NCBI GenBank assembly: GCA_003140275.1
Contig: PLJQ01000066.1
Location: 1-8,715 of the forward strand
Direction of reading: 5' to 3'
Length of the DNA: 8,715 nt
DNA from: Limisphaerales bacterium
Lineage (GTDB): Bacteria; Verrucomicrobiota; Verrucomicrobiia; Limisphaerales; PALSA-1396
The position numbers were made by a program, and so were the translations under genes. A model generated the notes under the pieces. It was not told the DNA's origin, made no database searches, and saw only the letters and a program-made list of their open reading frames with translations. Positions 1 to 7,015 of this stretch are shown in pieces. Position 1 is the stretch's first letter. Every line of letters begins with the position of its first letter.

Positions 1-835
1 AAACAAAAATCTGTCCCGCGTGGGGCGACTTGATCAATTCAAACAGCCATCCGCGATCGTCCGTCTTGAGATCCACACCATAGGCTAACTTGTGGACGTC
101 GGAAAAAGAAACGTAGGTGGAATACAAATATTTGACCAATGGGTTCGCAAGATTGGGAAGCAAGGAATTCTCCCTTCCCTCCCGGAACGACAAGATCAGG
201 TCATGAAGCTCTCCTACCGTGATGGAATAAATCGGCTGTATTTCATACTGCGTGACGGACGAGTCGTGCTCCGACCGCGACGCAATGTCCAGGAACGCAC
301 GGACGATGTCGTCAATGTAAACGAACTGAATCGGGTTCGCGCGGTTGCTGACCTGAACCGGCAAACCTCGACTGATGTTGTCGCAGAACGTCGCCACCAC
401 GGTATTGTACTGGGGCCGGCTCCATTTGCCGAAGACATTTGGAAACCGATAAATATAGACCGGGGCACGGCTCTGGCGGTGGTAATCAAGCACGGCCTCC
501 TCCGCGTCCCGTTTGCTGCGCCCGTAGGGATTGTCCAATTCCGCTTGAATGGAGGAACTAAACACCAACGGTGCGCGGCGACCAGCGGTCGCAAGCTCAT
601 CGCACAAACGGCGGGTGAGCAAGGCGTTGCCGTCCCGGAATTCTCTTTCTTGCTGCGACCGGTTGACCCCAGCAAGATGGAACAAAAAATCCGCGCGGGC
701 GACTAGTTTCGGAAGCTCTGCCGGCCGATGGCGGCGATTGAACTCCAGCACCTCAAAACCACCCTGGCGGCGGAGCGCGACGCAAAGATTCCGGCCGATG
801 AAGCCCTCCGAACCGGTGACCAAAATGGTTTTCAT
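1..835 (-). CDS. fnlB: FnlB/CapF/WbjC-type bifunctional UDP-sugar reductase (SDR + cupin), partial, cut by left edge
   Basis: The reading frame starts at the ATG complementary to 833-835 and stays open to the window edge, giving 278 codons; relatives are about 370 residues. The N-terminus has the Rossmann motif TGSEGFIG (residues 7-14) of extended short-chain dehydrogenases. SSSIQA (93-98) and YGRSK (Y104, K108) supply the catalytic Ser/Tyr/Lys set. The last visible stretch, with DDRGWLFE and then HAGQIFV, matches the beginning of the CapF cupin domain, so only that domain is missing. In the family, the SDR half reduces the 4-keto-hexose made by FnlA/CapE using NADPH, and the cupin half epimerises at C3, on the route to UDP-L-FucNAc. 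It lies 50 nt downstream of fnlA on the same strand, which supports co-transcription. No clear Shine-Dalgarno sequence precedes the ATG. Family identity is recognised from motifs and context; the sugar product is inferred. Confidence 0.88.
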   Translation of the reverse strand, partial: MKTILVTGSEGFIGRNLCVALRRQGGFEVLEFNRRHRPAELPKLVARADFLFHLAGVNRSQQEREFRDGNALLTRRLCDELATAGRRAPLVFSSSIQAELDNPYGRSKRDAEEAVLDYHRQSRAPVYIYRFPNVFGKWSRPQYNTVVATFCDNISRGLPVQVSNRANPIQFVYIDDIVRAFLDIASRSEHDSSVTQYEIQPIYSITVGELHDLILSFREGRENSLLPNLANPLVKYLYSTYVSFSDVHKLAYGVDLKTDDRGWLFELIKSPHAGQIFV

Positions 836-885
836 TATGCTTGGCCGCGGACGCGAAGGCCGGTGCTGCCCGGTCAGCCGTCGCT

Positions 886-1896
886 TTAGCCTTTCAGTTC
901 GTGCTGGAGGTAATCCAACTTGAGCAGCATGGCTTCCAGTTCCTCGTCGCTGAGGCGATGAGTATTGGCGGAGGTATAGTCCTCAAAGTCGGTGACCTTC
1001 TTTTCACCCTTCTCGAAATAGAGCGCATAGTTCAAGTCCCGCGTATCGGAACTGATGCGGTAGTAGCCCTCCAGGTCCTCGGCCCGAACCATTTCCTCGC
1101 GGTTCAACAGGCTTTCATGCTGCTTTTCGCCGTGTCGGGTACCGATGACGCGAATTTCATTTGTCCTTTTGAAAATGCGCTTCAACACCCTTGCGAGTTG
1201 GCCGATGGTGGCCGCCGGCGCTTTCTGGACGAACGAGTCGCCGCCGCGTCCGTTTTTATACGCAAACAACACCAGATCCACCGCGCCATCGAGCGACATC
1301 ATGAACCGTGTCATTTCCGGATCGGTGATCGTGATCGGTTTGTTGCTCTTGAGCTGGCTGATGAACAGCGGGATCACCGATCCGCGCGAAGCCATGACGT
1401 TCCCATACCGGGTCACGCAAATCGTGGTTTCGCCTTTTTTCAGATTGCGAGACTTGGCCACCGCCACTTTCTCCATGAGGGCCTTGGACATGCCCATCGC
1501 ATTGATGGGATACACCGCCTTGTCGGTGCTGAGAATGATCACGTTCTTGACGCCATTAGCGACACTGGCGTTCAACGTGTTTTCCGTGCCGAGGACGTTG
1601 GTGGCTACGGCCTCCAGCGGATAGAACTCGCAGGAAGGAACCTGTTTCAGCGCCGCCGCGTTGAACACATAATCCACGCCCCGCATCGCGTTGTTGATGC
1701 TGTTGAAATCGCGCACGTCCCCGATGTAGAACTTGAGTTTCGGGTGGTGGAGTTCGTGCCGCATGTCGTCCTGCTTCTTCTCGTCGCGGCTGAAGATGCG
1801 GATCTCGCCGATGTCCGTGTGCAGGAAGCGGTGGACGACGGCATTCCCGAAGGAACCCGTGCCGCCCGTGATCAGCAGTACCTTGTCTTTGAACAT
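886..1896 (-). CDS. fnlA: FnlA/CapE/WbjB-type UDP-N-acetylglucosamine 4,6-dehydratase (5-epimerising)
   Basis: A complete 336-residue extended SDR, close to the usual length of about 340. The NAD(P)-binding motif TGGTGSFG is at residues 10-17, DVRD at 60-63, NAAALKQVP at 79-87 and LSTDKAVYP at 122-130. The usual YxxxK catalytic pair is replaced by M134-x-x-x-K138 (within NAMGMSK), a hallmark of the FnlA/CapE/WbjB group as opposed to PseB-like enzymes. Family enzymes convert UDP-GlcNAc into a 4-keto-6-deoxy-hexose with C5 inversion, the first step toward UDP-L-FucNAc for surface polysaccharides; they act in the cytoplasm. I chose the ATG at 1896 over an in-frame ATG at 1941: the Rossmann fold begins at once (MFKDKVLLITGG) and a GAGAG ribosome-binding site lies 7 nt upstream. 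The next step, fnlB, follows after 50 nt. FnlC, the 2-epimerase, would be expected just beyond the left edge. Confidence 0.94.
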   Translation of the reverse strand: MFKDKVLLITGGTGSFGNAVVHRFLHTDIGEIRIFSRDEKKQDDMRHELHHPKLKFYIGDVRDFNSINNAMRGVDYVFNAAALKQVPSCEFYPLEAVATNVLGTENTLNASVANGVKNVIILSTDKAVYPINAMGMSKALMEKVAVAKSRNLKKGETTICVTRYGNVMASRGSVIPLFISQLKSNKPITITDPEMTRFMMSLDGAVDLVLFAYKNGRGGDSFVQKAPAATIGQLARVLKRIFKRTNEIRVIGTRHGEKQHESLLNREEMVRAEDLEGYYRISSDTRDLNYALYFEKGEKKVTDFEDYTSANTHRLSDEELEAMLLKLDYLQHELKG

Positions 1897-1903
1897 AACG
1901 CGG

Positions 1904-1908
1904 CTCTC
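1904..1908 (-). promoter_or_regulatory. Ribosome binding site of fnlA
   Basis: GAGAG on the minus strand lies 7 nt before the ATG at 1896. It decides the start: the in-frame ATG at 1941 would add 15 residues that precede the Rossmann strand and match nothing in the family. Confidence 0.6.
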
Positions 1909-2258
1909 ATAAAGTTTTTGGTCGGGTAGGCTGACAACCAAGCCAGCCCCTTCGGGCAGGGCATCGACCAGTTAAGGCCAAACATTTGCGTAGCACGGCA
2001 AATTGTTTGTGTTTCTGTTGTTGGCATCGAAGCCTTGTTTCGAATAATTCTGATGGCGGACATCTTCCAATGACAGTGAATGTCGGGCAAGCAAAAAGGC
2101 ATGAGCGCGCAAAGAGTAACACTCGAATGAGGGTAGAGCGGCTTGCTCGACGTCCGCCGCAACCTCATGCCGGGAACGCGCCGACGGGTCACGGCCGCAA
2201 TCAATCCGTCCCCGGCGCGGGCGTTTCGTCGCTTCGCACGCCGCAACCTTTGCTTTGC

Positions 2259-2294
2259 TCGCGGATTCTGAAACGGTCGCGGATTCTGGAACTT
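2259..2294. repeat. Short direct repeat, two 18-bp units
   Basis: TCGCGGATTCTG occurs at 2259-2270 and again at 2277-2288, a period of 18 bp; the six bases that follow are partly conserved (AAACGG versus GAACTT). The repeat sits 36 to 71 bp before the chosen ATG of the beta-helix gene, where a promoter or leader would lie. It may be a paired protein-binding site or a chance slippage duplication. Confidence 0.5.
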
Positions 2295-2329
2295 GCAATA
2301 AAAAAAAATGGGCTGAAGATGATGCCTGG

Positions 2330-5300
2330 ATGTTTCAATTCAGTAACCCTCGCGGTCACTTGTTGCGCGTTTGTTGCGGTACGGTATGGGGCATTATTAG
2401 ATGGCTCCGATCCCGGGGCGTCAGTGTGCCGCTGATTTTTTTCGTTCTCCTGGGCAGCGGACTCTTGTGTGATGCCAAGGTCGATGCCAACGGCAACGGA
2501 ATGAGTGACGTTTGGGAAACCGCTTATTCCGCCACGGGACTTGATCCAAACGGGGATTTCGATTCGGACGGGCAGAGTAATTATCAAGAGAGCATCGCGG
2601 GAACTGATCCCAAGGACAGTCAATCGGTCTTCCGGGTGACATCGTTCAAATTTCTGAACTCTGCTTTCCTGATCCGGTGGCAATCCGTTGCCGGAAAGCG
2701 TTACCAGGTTGAAGCCACCCAGTCACTTTTTGGTGCCGCGTGGCTGCCCCAAGGGCCTCCCGTAACTGGAACCGGTGATTTCGTCCTGGCGGCAGTTCCC
2801 AACTCGACTCTTCCGTTTATGGCGTTCCGGTTGCGCCTCTTGGTGGATAATCCCGCCATTACCAGCAGTCGGACATTCCTGGCGGGCCAGGATACCGATG
2901 GAGACGGGTTCGCGGATATTGACGAATTCGCCGCCGGCACAAATCCGTTCGATGCCACCTCGTTCCTCGCCATCGAGAGTCTCAGCATAGGCAATGCGGT
3001 GCTCCTGAGTTGGCCATCCGTGGCCGGAAAGCGCTACCAAATCCAGAGCAGCGTGGACGCGCTGGCCGGCCCGTGGCTTGTGGAGGGCGGAATTCTGGAA
3101 GGAACATCTTCCTCGTTGACGGTGGCGGTGCAGGTGCGGGAAAACCGCCGGTTTTTCCGTGTCAGCGTCTCCGATGTGACTACGGATCTCGGTGGCGTCA
3201 CGGATTGGGAGCAACAGGTCACCGGACTCCAGGTCGGCCCGCTGAACTATCGCACGAATTCGCCGATCCTTGCCTCCACGATCACGGCCATGCTCACCGC
3301 CACCAATCTCATCAACCTCGAGACAGGCACAGCCGTTGCAAATGTCACCACCCGCTCACCGGGAAGTTTCCGGGTGACCCGATCAGGCAATATCAACCCT
3401 TTAACAGTGCATTATTCAGTATTTGGCGACGCCGTTCCGGGCGTTGACTATCAGCCATTGCCCGGAACGGTCACGCTGCCAATGGGAATCAATTCCGTCG
3501 AGATTCCAGTAATCCCATTGGACGGAGCGGTGCTCGCTCCAAGCAAAGGTGTAACCTTGATATTGCAGCCGGACGTGTCCTACGCATTGGGTACCAACGT
3601 CATGATGACGGTCAGTGTGTTGAAGGAAGTCGCGCTATCGGTGAAGGATTTTGGCGCGACGGGAGACGGCGTGACGGATGACACGGCTGCCGTTCAGGCC
3701 GCGATCAACGCGCTGGAGGCCTCGTCCACTAACAACACCCTGCATTTTCCCGCAGGAACGTACCGCCTGAATACGCCCTTCTCGGCGAGCGACGCCATTT
3801 CGAGTTGGTTTCAAATTCTTAATCTGGGCACCGCGGACCTTGCGGGCCGTGACCTGTTTATCACGGGTGATACCAATGCCTCCCTCTACTCAACCGTAAG
3901 CTACCTGAGGGCACGTATGCTGGTGGTCCATGCGAGTTTCCGTTCGTTGACCTTCCGGGGGCTGACCTGGAGGAAGGACAGCAAACCGTTTCCGGCAACC
4001 ACGGGCCCGCCGAATTACGCGGACGGGGTTTGGCTGAAGAATTACGATCTGCGGAGAGTGGAAGCGGTGGATTTTCTGGATTGCACTTTCGATAACTGTC
4101 ATGGTGCCGTCGGTGCCTACAGCGACGGCTATGACCTCCGGGGCAAGCTGGCCCACTTTGGGTTCAACCGCTGCCAGGTGCTCAATCCCTACGGCTCAAA
4201 CACCACCAATGCCTGGACCGCGTTCGGCGGCGGCGTGCAGGTCATAGTGAATCCCTGGGTGAACTACGCGGTTTACGCGGACAACTTCTTTGATGGCGGA
4301 AGCGATACCATCGATCCGGTGAAAAACCCCGGCGGCATCCGGAAGGACGGATCTCACTTCGGCAGCCCGCTTCACCTGCTCTTTACCAACAACGTGGTGC
4401 GGCACATGGGAGTTGAAGCGGTGTTCCAAATTGAGGATCCTCTGATTGGATACAATGCGAGTTCGTTCACGATCCCGCCGCCGGATGGGACAAACACCGC
4501 CCAGGTGCCGCTCTTCCTGATGCCCAGCACTTACGTCGCCGGGCAAATCCTGAATTTCCGCACTTGGTTCACCGGGGGGCCGCAGACCACGGTTGCAGTA
4601 GATGTCTTCCTGACGGTGGTTTCGTTTAATCCATCAAACCAGGTGCTCACCGTCAAGAACGACGGGTTGACCCCCGGTGTTGGGGGACAAGTTATTCCTT
4701 ATGCGCAGCCCATTTATCTTCAGACCTACAATCCGACGTTTGCCACCATTGTTGGCAACGTCATTGACGGAGGCGAGCCCAATGGGGATATCGGCATTTC
4801 GTCCAATTCAAAGGCGACGATCTCCGGTAACTTTATCATGGGGTACGTCTCTGGCGTTTATCTCTACCCGAATGTTCGCACTCCACTTTTCCCATCCACC
4901 CCGGGCACGCTGATTGATTCAAACGTGATCCTGACTCGCAACTCACTCAACAACCCAATCCCGCTTGCTTACGGAATTCAATCTTATGGCCCCAAGGAAA
5001 TCATTTCCAACAATCTGATCATTACCCCGGCCTCCTTCCGTTTCGTCGGGGTTGCCGTCCGGGGTGCCGACTCCTGGGTCGAGGCCAACACGGTACTTCC
5101 TTTGCAGGTCATGCGACAGTCGTATGAAGTCAACTGGCGGTCTGTGGGAATTGGGGTCGGACTCGGTTCCACTGGATTCACTGCGGCAGCCAATCGCACC
5201 TACGGATTGGATGTCGGCATCGGCCCGGAACAAGCCTATCAAATCATACCGCATCGGGTGATCAGCCATTTCAGCACCAACGATGTACTGGCCATCGACC

Positions 5301-5332
5301 CACGAGGTCTGACGGACGATTCCATGCACTGA
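2330..5332 (+). CDS. Secreted multidomain protein: EF-hand-like/SVAGKRYQ modules, Calx-beta, pectate-lyase-superfamily beta-helix
   Basis: A 1000-residue protein when started at the ATG at 2330. An in-frame ATG at 2255 would add 25 hydrophilic residues before the export signal, so I prefer 2330, although no strong Shine-Dalgarno is visible. Residues 1-29 are basic, 30-45 hydrophobic, and cleavage is plausible after CDA (46-48); the Cys is not in a proper lipobox. Two similar units follow. EF-hand-like Asp loops lie at 76-87 (DFDSDGQSNYQE) and 188-199 (DTDGDGFADIDE). Each is followed by a SVAGKRYQ module (119-126 and 230-237). Residues about 337-434 resemble a Calx-beta domain (VPGVDYQPLPGTVTL). 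From 438, VKDFGATGDGVTDDT is the classic start of Pectate_lyase_3/glycosyl-hydrolase-28-like right-handed helices. Asn/Gly-rich coils such as VIDGG and ATISGNFI recur at about 800-930. It probably acts on or binds polysaccharide outside the cell; lyase, hydrolase or epimerase activity cannot be told. It is divergent from fnlA and unlikely to share its operon. Confidence 0.85.
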   Translation: MFQFSNPRGHLLRVCCGTVWGIIRWLRSRGVSVPLIFFVLLGSGLLCDAKVDANGNGMSDVWETAYSATGLDPNGDFDSDGQSNYQESIAGTDPKDSQSVFRVTSFKFLNSAFLIRWQSVAGKRYQVEATQSLFGAAWLPQGPPVTGTGDFVLAAVPNSTLPFMAFRLRLLVDNPAITSSRTFLAGQDTDGDGFADIDEFAAGTNPFDATSFLAIESLSIGNAVLLSWPSVAGKRYQIQSSVDALAGPWLVEGGILEGTSSSLTVAVQVRENRRFFRVSVSDVTTDLGGVTDWEQQVTGLQVGPLNYRTNSPILASTITAMLTATNLINLETGTAVANVTTRSPGSFRVTRSGNINPLTVHYSVFGDAVPGVDYQPLPGTVTLPMGINSVEIPVIPLDGAVLAPSKGVTLILQPDVSYALGTNVMMTVSVLKEVALSVKDFGATGDGVTDDTAAVQAAINALEASSTNNTLHFPAGTYRLNTPFSASDAISSWFQILNLGTADLAGRDLFITGDTNASLYSTVSYLRARMLVVHASFRSLTFRGLTWRKDSKPFPATTGPPNYADGVWLKNYDLRRVEAVDFLDCTFDNCHGAVGAYSDGYDLRGKLAHFGFNRCQVLNPYGSNTTNAWTAFGGGVQVIVNPWVNYAVYADNFFDGGSDTIDPVKNPGGIRKDGSHFGSPLHLLFTNNVVRHMGVEAVFQIEDPLIGYNASSFTIPPPDGTNTAQVPLFLMPSTYVAGQILNFRTWFTGGPQTTVAVDVFLTVVSFNPSNQVLTVKNDGLTPGVGGQVIPYAQPIYLQTYNPTFATIVGNVIDGGEPNGDIGISSNSKATISGNFIMGYVSGVYLYPNVRTPLFPSTPGTLIDSNVILTRNSLNNPIPLAYGIQSYGPKEIISNNLIITPASFRFVGVAVRGADSWVEANTVLPLQVMRQSYEVNWRSVGIGVGLGSTGFTAAANRTYGLDVGIGPEQAYQIIPHRVISHFSTNDVLAIDPRGLTDDSMH

Positions 5333-5632
5333 ATGGCGTTTGATCGCACCAAATTGCAGCTATCGCCATAAAGTGAACGGCCGATGGTTGGCGAATCAAC
5401 GAGCGGAACCACGACCGGGCAATGGCGACTGGACGTTGGTTGAGATAGATGGGGAGCGCGTACGCGGCCGCTCCCCCTCCCTACAAACCGGACAGGCAGT
5501 TCTCCCGCATCCAGGGTTCCAGTCGGTGAGTGCTCTTCCGAGTGGGAACGGCTCTTCGCCTCGTCCCCAGGCCCGCGAGTCAGACGTTCGGTATCACCCA
5601 AAGCAATGGCACTCGGCTGATTCCACCGTTGG
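5333..5632. other. Convergent intergenic region with intron-like hairpins
   Basis: A 300-nt stretch between the 3' ends of the beta-helix gene (plus) and the SUMF1 gene (minus). Open frames cross it on both strands, but their translations look random and have no family motifs. Its structured part is two adjacent hairpins at 5445-5519, annotated separately. No classical terminator (stem followed by a T run) was found for either gene. Confidence 0.55.
5445..5519 (-). ncRNA. Possible group II intron 3' remnant (domain V- and VI-like hairpins)
   Basis: Read on the minus strand, 5519 to 5485 begins GAACCCTGGATGCGGG, continues AGAACTGCC and ends TGTCCGGTTT. It can fold as a roughly 35-nt hairpin: a lower helix GAACC/GGTTT, then GGA/TCC, an internal two-base bulge, and an upper stem GCGG/CTGC capped by a GAGAA loop. 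This is the shape of group II intron domain V, although the unpaired CT in the lower helix is atypical. Immediately 3', GGGGAGCG (5476-5469) pairs with CGCTCCCC (5458-5451), followed by ATCTATCTC, resembling domain VI with a bulged branch-point A and an AY-type 3' end. No reverse transcriptase or 5' intron domains are present: the upstream DNA is the SUMF1 gene. If correct, this is a truncated, inactive remnant. The alternative is an ordinary intergenic repeat hairpin. Confidence 0.4.
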
Positions 5633-7015
5633 TTAACCTTGGGGGAGGACGGAACGGAATCCGATGGAGTTGAACGAAGATTCGGGCGTGCCATTGCCGC
5701 GGTTCGCTGTGCGACAACCACTCGCGTCAGTTGCCCAACTGCCGCCGCGCAGGATACGATACGAGCCAGACGGAGTGCCCAGTGGATTGCTCCCCGGCGA
5801 CGAACTGTAGTAATTGTCCGACCACCAATCCCAACACCACTCCCATACATTGCCCGCCATGTCATACAATCCATATCCATTCGCAGCAAAGTAGCCCGCC
5901 GGACTGGTGTATGGAACTGCGCCCGCCGAAAACATCGGGTGATAGCCGCTGGTGGAACTCACGTCGTAGGGATAGAACGGCTGCTCACCTTGCCAAAAGC
6001 TGAAGTAGTTTGCGCGGCTGTGCGCGATGGTGTTAGTGTCCGACCACGGAAACCGATTCCCGTCCACTCCGCCCCGCGCCGCCTTCTCCCACTCCGCCTC
6101 CGTTGGCAGCCGATAGCCCGCATTCCACTGTACCCAATAAGCCTGCAAATTGATCTGCCCGCTCCGATACACGTTCGTTTGAGCAAGACTGGTGTAATAC
6201 GCCGGAACGCGCCCCTCCTGCTCGCTGCGGGCGTTGCACCACTTCGCCGCATCATACCACGTGATGGAATGTACGGGATGGTTCGACGCCACACTTTGAG
6301 CTCCAAACTCGAAATTATAGCCGTTGGTAATGGCCCATTGATACACCTCGTCCCACAGCTTTTTCGTCACCTCGGATTTATCAATGTAAAACGCACTCAC
6401 ATCAACTGTGTGGATGGGAAGGGCATCGCTCAAACTGTCCAAATTGTCCCCCATCTGAAACGAGCCAGCAAGTATCAGAGCCATGTTGGTGGGCGCAGGA
6501 GGATTGTTCGGCGGGTAGGCCACCACCCGGTATAAGCGATTAGCACCAAACGGAGCGGCAAAATCCACGAACAAGTAGGGACTTTGCACCACTACCACAT
6601 TTGTCAGCGCCGTCCAAGGAATCGGACCCACCTGGCTCGCGAATTGGATTTGATTGGTGATACCCACGTCACTCGCAATCTTCAACAGTGGCACCAAGGC
6701 AATGTTGGTGAGCGCAGGAATGTTCGGCGAATAGGCTGCCACGCGATAGAAGCGCTGGGGCGCAGGCGGATCAACCACATCCGCGAACCAATAGGGACTT
6801 TGCACAACCACCACGGTCGCCAACGGCGTCCAACCCGTCGGAAACAGATTGGTCGTGAACTCGATTTGATTGGTGATGCCCACTTCGCTTTCAATCGTCA
6901 ATCGCGGCGACCTCCCAATGTTCATGATCACCGGGGACGCCGCTTGCAAAGTCGCGCACAACCCAAAGGCCAACGCTCCCAGACCGAGTTTGATGCTGAG
7001 TGTCCGTGTCTTCAC
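5633..7015 (-). CDS. Secreted SUMF1 (FGE-like) domain protein with two N-terminal tandem modules; catalytic Cys pair absent
   Basis: 460 residues from a GTG start at 7015. A signal peptide fits residues 1-26 (basic MKTRTLSIK, hydrophobic core, cleavage near LQA-A). Residues 39-104 and 111-177 are two copies of one module at a 72-residue spacing, each with VGITNQI, a central Trp (W62, W134), VVVVQSPY and R(F/L)YRV. Residues 178-460 are a full SUMF1/FGE-sulfatase fold: MALILAGSFQMGD (178-190), IDKSEVT (211-217), YRLPTEAEWEKAARGG (301-316), GNVWEWCWDWW (388-398), LRGGSWATD (422-430) and IGFR (451-454). True formylglycine-generating enzymes carry two copper-binding cysteines after GGS (GGSxxCxxxxC). 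Here that stretch reads GGSWATDASGCR with only C434, so sulfatase activation is unlikely; a binding or other oxygenase-type role is possible but unproven. The gene appears monocistronic. The GTG lacks a clear Shine-Dalgarno sequence. Confidence 0.88.
   Translation of the reverse strand: MKTRTLSIKLGLGALAFGLCATLQAASPVIMNIGRSPRLTIESEVGITNQIEFTTNLFPTGWTPLATVVVVQSPYWFADVVDPPAPQRFYRVAAYSPNIPALTNIALVPLLKIASDVGITNQIQFASQVGPIPWTALTNVVVVQSPYLFVDFAAPFGANRLYRVVAYPPNNPPAPTNMALILAGSFQMGDNLDSLSDALPIHTVDVSAFYIDKSEVTKKLWDEVYQWAITNGYNFEFGAQSVASNHPVHSITWYDAAKWCNARSEQEGRVPAYYTSLAQTNVYRSGQINLQAYWVQWNAGYRLPTEAEWEKAARGGVDGNRFPWSDTNTIAHSRANYFSFWQGEQPFYPYDVSSTSGYHPMFSAGAVPYTSPAGYFAANGYGLYDMAGNVWEWCWDWWSDNYYSSSPGSNPLGTPSGSYRILRGGSWATDASGCRTANRGNGTPESSFNSIGFRSVLPQG
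6485..6901 (-). repeat. Tandem duplication inside the SUMF1-protein gene (two about 200-nt units, 216-nt period)
   Basis: Unit A (6704-6901, residues 39-104) and unit B (6485-6685, residues 111-177) align at a 72-codon offset, gap-free through the RxYRV motif. Shared protein strings include VGITNQI, VVVVQSPY and YRV. The DNA is also alike: TAGGGACTTTGCAC appears on the plus strand in both units (near 6577 and 6791). This points to a fairly recent intragenic duplication, or to selection on a conserved module. Confidence 0.8.

Larger units (their letters stand above)
1897..2329. other. Divergent intergenic region between fnlA and the beta-helix gene
   Basis: This 433-nt stretch separates two divergent genes and should carry both promoters. 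Open frames exist here on both strands, but none encodes a recognisable protein. I found no convincing -35/-10 pair for either gene. Visible elements are the fnlA ribosome-binding site, an 18-bp direct repeat near 2259-2294 and a run of nine A at 2300-2308 just before the beta-helix gene. Confidence 0.6.

Noticed and set aside
92..706. Plus-strand open frame of 204 codons and a minus-strand frame at 214-675
   Set aside because: Both overlap the true fnlB frame, which is open to the window edge and carries TGSEGFIG and YGRSK; these are shadows.
841..1929. Plus-strand open frame of 362 codons opposite fnlA
   Set aside because: It is antisense to a complete, motif-rich FnlA gene and has no family motifs; a GC-biased codon shadow.
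1944..1960. GCCC/GGGC mini-hairpin upstream of fnlA considered as a leader regulatory element
   Set aside because: A four-base stem is common by chance and no riboswitch-like context is seen.
5333..5369. ATGGCG/CGCCAT inverted repeat right after the beta-helix stop codon
   Set aside because: Only six base pairs with a 25-nt loop and no T tract; too weak to call a terminator.
5451..5476. GGGGAGCG/CGCTCCCC stem considered as a rho-independent terminator for the beta-helix gene
   Set aside because: No T run follows on either strand and it is about 119 nt past the stop codon; the adjacent domain V-like hairpin fits the intron reading better.
5239..5889. Minus-strand open frame of 216 codons spanning the ends of two genes
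   Set aside because: It overlaps the 3' ends of both the beta-helix and SUMF1 genes, and its translation has no recognisable domain. It is open by chance across the intron-like region.
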